A stretch of 16,741 nt of DNA from an uncultured Lachnospiraceae bacterium. Lineage in GTDB: Bacteria; Bacillota; Clostridia; Lachnospirales; Lachnospiraceae. Positions within the stretch are counted from its first letter, which is position 1. Each line of letters opens with the position of its first letter. Made by a program: the position numbers and the translations under genes. This document shows positions 14,088-16,741 of the stretch, piece by piece. The notes under the pieces were generated by a model that was not told the DNA's origin, did not search any database, and saw only the letters and a list, made by a program, of their open reading frames with translations. Where the stretch lies: assembly GCA_900546495.1 (NCBI GenBank), contig URDN01000050.1:1-16741 (forward strand), read 5' to 3'.

Positions 14088-15008
14088 ATGATCAACAAGT
14101 TAGTAGAAAAAATCAAAAAAACAGGTGCACCGATCGTAGTCGGCTTAGATCCGATGCTTTCTTATGTTCCGGAGCATATTCAGAAAAAGTCTTTTGCTGA
14201 GTATGGTGAGACACTGGAAGGCGCAGCAGATGCCATCTGGCAGTACAACAAACAGATTATCGACAGTACCTACGATCTGATTCCGGCAGTGAAACCGCAG
14301 ATCGCCATGTATGAGCAGTTTGGTGTGGAAGGTCTGAAAGCTTTCCAGAAAACCGTTGATTATTGTCATGAGAAAGATCTGGTTGTCATCGGCGATGTAA
14401 AACGTGGTGATATTGGTTCCACATCCGCAGCATATGCAACCGGACATCTTGGAAAAGTGCAGGTGGGAAGCAAGACATACAGCACTTTTAATGAGGATTT
14501 CGCAACTGTAAACCCATACCTTGGAACAGACGGTATCAAACCGTTTGCTGATGTCTGCAAAGAGGAGAAAAAAGGTCTGTTTATCCTTGTAAAAACATCC
14601 AATCCGTCCAGTGGTGAGTTCCAGGATCGTCTGATCGATGGAAAACCGTTATATGAGCATGTAGCTGAAAAAGTTGCTGCATGGGGTGAGGACGTTATGG
14701 GCGATGAGTACAGCTACATCGGAGCTGTTGTAGGTGCTACTTATCCGGAAGTTGGTAAAGTATTACGTCAGGTAATGCCAAAGAGTTTTATTCTGGTACC
14801 GGGTTACGGCGCACAGGGTGGAAAAGGCAAAGATCTGACTCATTATTTCAATAAAGACGGTCTGGGAGCAATCGTAAACTCTTCCAGAGGTATCATTGCA
14901 GCTTACAAACAGGAAAAATACGCACAGTTTGGAGCAGAAAACTTCGCAGATGCTTCCCGTCAGGCAGTCATCGACATGATTGAAGATATTGCTTCCGCAT
15001 TGAAATAA
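14088..15008 (+). CDS. pyrF: Orotidine-5'-phosphate decarboxylase, long form
   Basis: The 306-residue enzyme decarboxylates OMP to UMP, the last step of the pathway. The catalytic array is in GDVKRGDIGST (102-112: D103, K105, D108), and GLDP at 19-22 is the substrate-side loop. It belongs to the longer type-2 group (about 270-310 residues), compared with about 240 for the Bacillus type. GAGGAG is 11 bases before the ATG. The 163-bp gap from pyrC holds a very weak promoter (TTGACT 14017-14022, then GAATAT 14040-14045) and an ATAGT/ACTAT repeat, but no clear attenuator. pyrK begins ten bases after the stop. Confidence 0.95.
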   Translation: MINKLVEKIKKTGAPIVVGLDPMLSYVPEHIQKKSFAEYGETLEGAADAIWQYNKQIIDSTYDLIPAVKPQIAMYEQFGVEGLKAFQKTVDYCHEKDLVVIGDVKRGDIGSTSAAYATGHLGKVQVGSKTYSTFNEDFATVNPYLGTDGIKPFADVCKEEKKGLFILVKTSNPSSGEFQDRLIDGKPLYEHVAEKVAAWGEDVMGDEYSYIGAVVGATYPEVGKVLRQVMPKSFILVPGYGAQGGKGKDLTHYFNKDGLGAIVNSSRGIIAAYKQEKYAQFGAENFADASRQAVIDMIEDIASALK

Positions 15009-15018
15009 GGAGAACAAC

Positions 15019-15789
15019 ATGGCAGAGAAATTTAAAGAGCAGGCAATTGTGATCAGTCAGGAGCAGATGGCACCGGAGATCTACAGCCTGTGGATAAAGA
15101 CAGATAAAATCGCGCAGTATGCCAAGGCAGGACAGTTTATTTCCATTTACTGTGATGACGGAAGCAGATTACTTCCACGTCCGATCAGTATCTGTGAAAT
15201 CGACAAAGAGGATTCTGCACTGCATCTGGTATATCGTATTGCAGGAAAAGGAACAGCAGAATTTTCCGAAAAACAGACCGGAGATCATCTTTCAGTAATG
15301 GGACCGCTTGGGAATGGTTTCCCGTTAAAAGGAAAAAAGGCATTTCTGATTGGTGGTGGAATCGGTATTCCGCCAATGTTGGAGCTTGCAAAACAGTTAA
15401 ATTGTGAAAAACAGATCGTCCTTGGATATCGCAACTGCGACATGTTCCTTCTGGACGAGTTCAAAAAGCAAGGCGAAGTTTACATTGCCACAGAAGACGG
15501 TAGTGTTGGGACAAAAGGAAACGTGCTGGATGCCATCCGTGAAAATGCATTGGATGCAGAAGTTATCTATGCATGTGGTCCGACTCCGATGCTTCGCGCG
15601 CTGAAAAATTATGCTGCTGAAAACAATATCGAGTGCTGGATCTCCATGGAGGAGAAAATGGCCTGCGGTATCGGCGCATGTCTGGCCTGCGTATGCAAAT
15701 CCAAAGAAGTAGATGGACATACAAATGTACATAACAAACGTGTCTGCAAAGAGGGCCCGGTATTTTTGGCAGAGGAGGTAGAGCTGTAA
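15019..15789 (+). CDS. pyrK: Dihydroorotate dehydrogenase B electron-transfer subunit
   Basis: The 256-residue iron-sulfur flavoprotein passes electrons from the PyrD FMN to NAD+. The FAD-binding strand is RPISIC (54-59), the nucleotide-binding segment is GGGIGIPPM (112-120), and CGPTPML (186-192) is the C-terminal motif of the reductase fold. The [2Fe-2S] cluster ligands are C216, C221, C224 and C243 in CGIGACLAC..C; C226 is an extra nearby cysteine. The length is normal. AAGGAG is 6 bases upstream of the start. Its TAA overlaps the pyrD ATG by one base (TAATG), so translation of the two subunits is probably coupled. Confidence 0.95.
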   Translation: MAEKFKEQAIVISQEQMAPEIYSLWIKTDKIAQYAKAGQFISIYCDDGSRLLPRPISICEIDKEDSALHLVYRIAGKGTAEFSEKQTGDHLSVMGPLGNGFPLKGKKAFLIGGGIGIPPMLELAKQLNCEKQIVLGYRNCDMFLLDEFKKQGEVYIATEDGSVGTKGNVLDAIRENALDAEVIYACGPTPMLRALKNYAAENNIECWISMEEKMACGIGACLACVCKSKEVDGHTNVHNKRVCKEGPVFLAEEVEL

Positions 15790-16691
15790 TGAACACAAAA
15801 GTAACAATTGCAGGAGTCACATTTGACAATCCGGTTATGGTTGCCTCTGGTACTTTCGGTTCCGGTGAGGAATTTTCTGAATTTGTAGATCTGAACCGTC
15901 TGGGCGCGGTAGTTACCAAAGGTGTAGCAAACATTCCGTGGCCGGGAAACCCGACACCGCGTATCGCAGAAGTATACGGCGGCATGCTCAATGCCATTGG
16001 TCTGCAGAACCCGGGTATCGATGTGTTTGTGTCAAGAGACATTCCGTTTTTGAAAAAATATGATACAAAGATTATCGTAAATGTGTGTGGAAAATCTACA
16101 GAAGATTACTGTGAAGTTGTAGAGCGTCTGGCAGATCAGCCAGTAGATATGCTGGAGATCAACATTTCCTGCCCGAATGTCAAAGAAGGCGGAATCGCAT
16201 TTGGTCAGGATCCGAAGGCTGTTGAGGCGATCACCCGTGAAGTGAAGAAGCATGCAAAACAGCCGGTGATCATGAAACTGAGCCCGAATGTTACAGATAT
16301 TACCGTGATGGCAAAAGCCGCAGAGGCAGGCGGTGCAGATGCACTGTCCCTGATCAATACGCTCACGGGTATGAAAATTGATGTAAATAAACGTACTTTT
16401 GCAATTGCAAATAAAACCGGTGGATTGTCCGGTCCGGCGGTACATCCGATCGCAGTCCGCATGGTATATCAGGTGGCAAATGCCGTAAAACTTCCGATTA
16501 TCGGAATGGGTGGTATCCAGAATACAGAGGATGCGTTAGAGCTGATGCTTGCTGGCGCAACGGCAGTCAGTGTTGGAACAGCAAATTTTGCAAATCCGAT
16601 GGTTACTATGGAGATTGTGGATGGCATTGAGCAGTACATGCAGATGCATGGTATTGTGGATATCAATGAACTGATCGGTGCCGTAAAATAA
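15789..16691 (+). CDS. pyrD: Dihydroorotate dehydrogenase, NAD+-linked (type 1B catalytic subunit)
   Basis: The 300-residue FMN enzyme oxidises dihydroorotate to orotate and works as a PyrD2-PyrK2 complex in the cytoplasm. The active-site base is C128 in NISCPNVKEGG, the cysteine typical of class 1 enzymes. K44 in VVTKGV and N127 lie in the FMN/orotate pocket, and GMGGI (495-499 in coding terms near residues 237-241) is the phosphate loop. Its start overlaps the pyrK stop. After its TAA, 23 bases match the end of the CPBP gene in opposite orientation. The window ends 50 bases later at CGAGGAT, which probably is the ribosome binding site of the next gene, expected to be pyrE. Confidence 0.95.
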   Translation: MNTKVTIAGVTFDNPVMVASGTFGSGEEFSEFVDLNRLGAVVTKGVANIPWPGNPTPRIAEVYGGMLNAIGLQNPGIDVFVSRDIPFLKKYDTKIIVNVCGKSTEDYCEVVERLADQPVDMLEINISCPNVKEGGIAFGQDPKAVEAITREVKKHAKQPVIMKLSPNVTDITVMAKAAEAGGADALSLINTLTGMKIDVNKRTFAIANKTGGLSGPAVHPIAVRMVYQVANAVKLPIIGMGGIQNTEDALELMLAGATAVSVGTANFANPMVTMEIVDGIEQYMQMHGIVDINELIGAVK

Positions 16692-16707
16692 ATTCTTGTT
16701 TGTCGTT
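16685..16707 (+). repeat. 23-nt segment repeated (inverted) at the CPBP gene end
   Basis: Bases 16685-16707 are identical to the reverse complement of 337-359. Both copies contain the last codon AAA and the TAA stop of their gene in the same phase, followed by ATTCTTGTTTGTCGTT. Similarity may continue weakly into CAAAT..AA..AACT downstream. The pyrD copy lacks the AACGAC arm, so it does not form the hairpin seen at 337-365. Confidence 0.75.
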
Positions 16708-16741
16708 TAAGGAACAAATAAAAACTAACTCCAACGAGGAT

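Noticed and set aside
1..16741. CRISPR array, tRNA, rRNA or transposase genes
   Set aside because: No regularly spaced repeats, cloverleaf structures, rRNA segments or transposase motifs were seen on either strand.

Overview
The window looks like chromosomal DNA of an anaerobic Clostridia member, most likely the family Lachnospiraceae (Roseburia/Agathobacter/Blautia-like). This is an inference from moderate GC, strong AGGAGG-type ribosome binding sites, NAD-dependent pyrimidine genes (pyrK-pyrD type 1B), the dnaE-pfkA pair and a NiaR-family regulator. I see no rRNA, tRNA, CRISPR array, transposase or phage gene. Fourteen protein genes are supported, thirteen of them on the + strand.

Layout. 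Bases 1-352 are non-coding. They hold small hairpins and a roughly 215-bp imperfect palindrome that abuts the 3' end of a minus-strand CPBP membrane protease gene (353-1189). A divergent promoter region follows, then dnaE (1413-4889) and pfkA (4956-5930), which has its own promoter overlapping the dnaE stop and a strong terminator. A 392-bp gap (5931-6322) contains a possible small structured RNA and a new promoter. Next come a SpoU-family rRNA methyltransferase, a conserved 88-aa protein of unknown function, and niaR, closely packed. A small alarmone synthetase (8069-8740) has its own promoter and terminator. Then come ahcY (S-adenosyl/S-inosylhomocysteine hydrolase) with a TPR lipoprotein, hflX (GTG start, structured leader), and the pyrimidine cluster pyrC, pyrF, pyrK, pyrD. 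The window ends at a ribosome-binding-like sequence that probably precedes the next gene; pyrE is expected there but is not seen.

How the genes fit together. Most are housekeeping: replication, glycolysis, rRNA modification, NAD-precursor regulation, (p)ppGpp signalling, methyl-cycle product removal, ribosome rescue and de novo UMP synthesis. PyrC makes dihydroorotate, PyrD with PyrK oxidises it to orotate using NAD+, and PyrF makes UMP from OMP.

The more unusual signals are non-coding or at residue level. (i) A long palindromic element lies at the left edge. (ii) A 23-nt identical segment closes two unrelated genes, the CPBP gene and pyrD, in the same codon phase but opposite orientation. 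(iii) A possible small RNA lies at 6087-6178. (iv) The hflX leader has a hairpin and an eight-codon open frame ending directly at the GTG start. (v) AhcY has an atypical nucleobase pocket suggesting S-inosylhomocysteine as substrate. No clear new multi-gene defence or metabolic system is visible.
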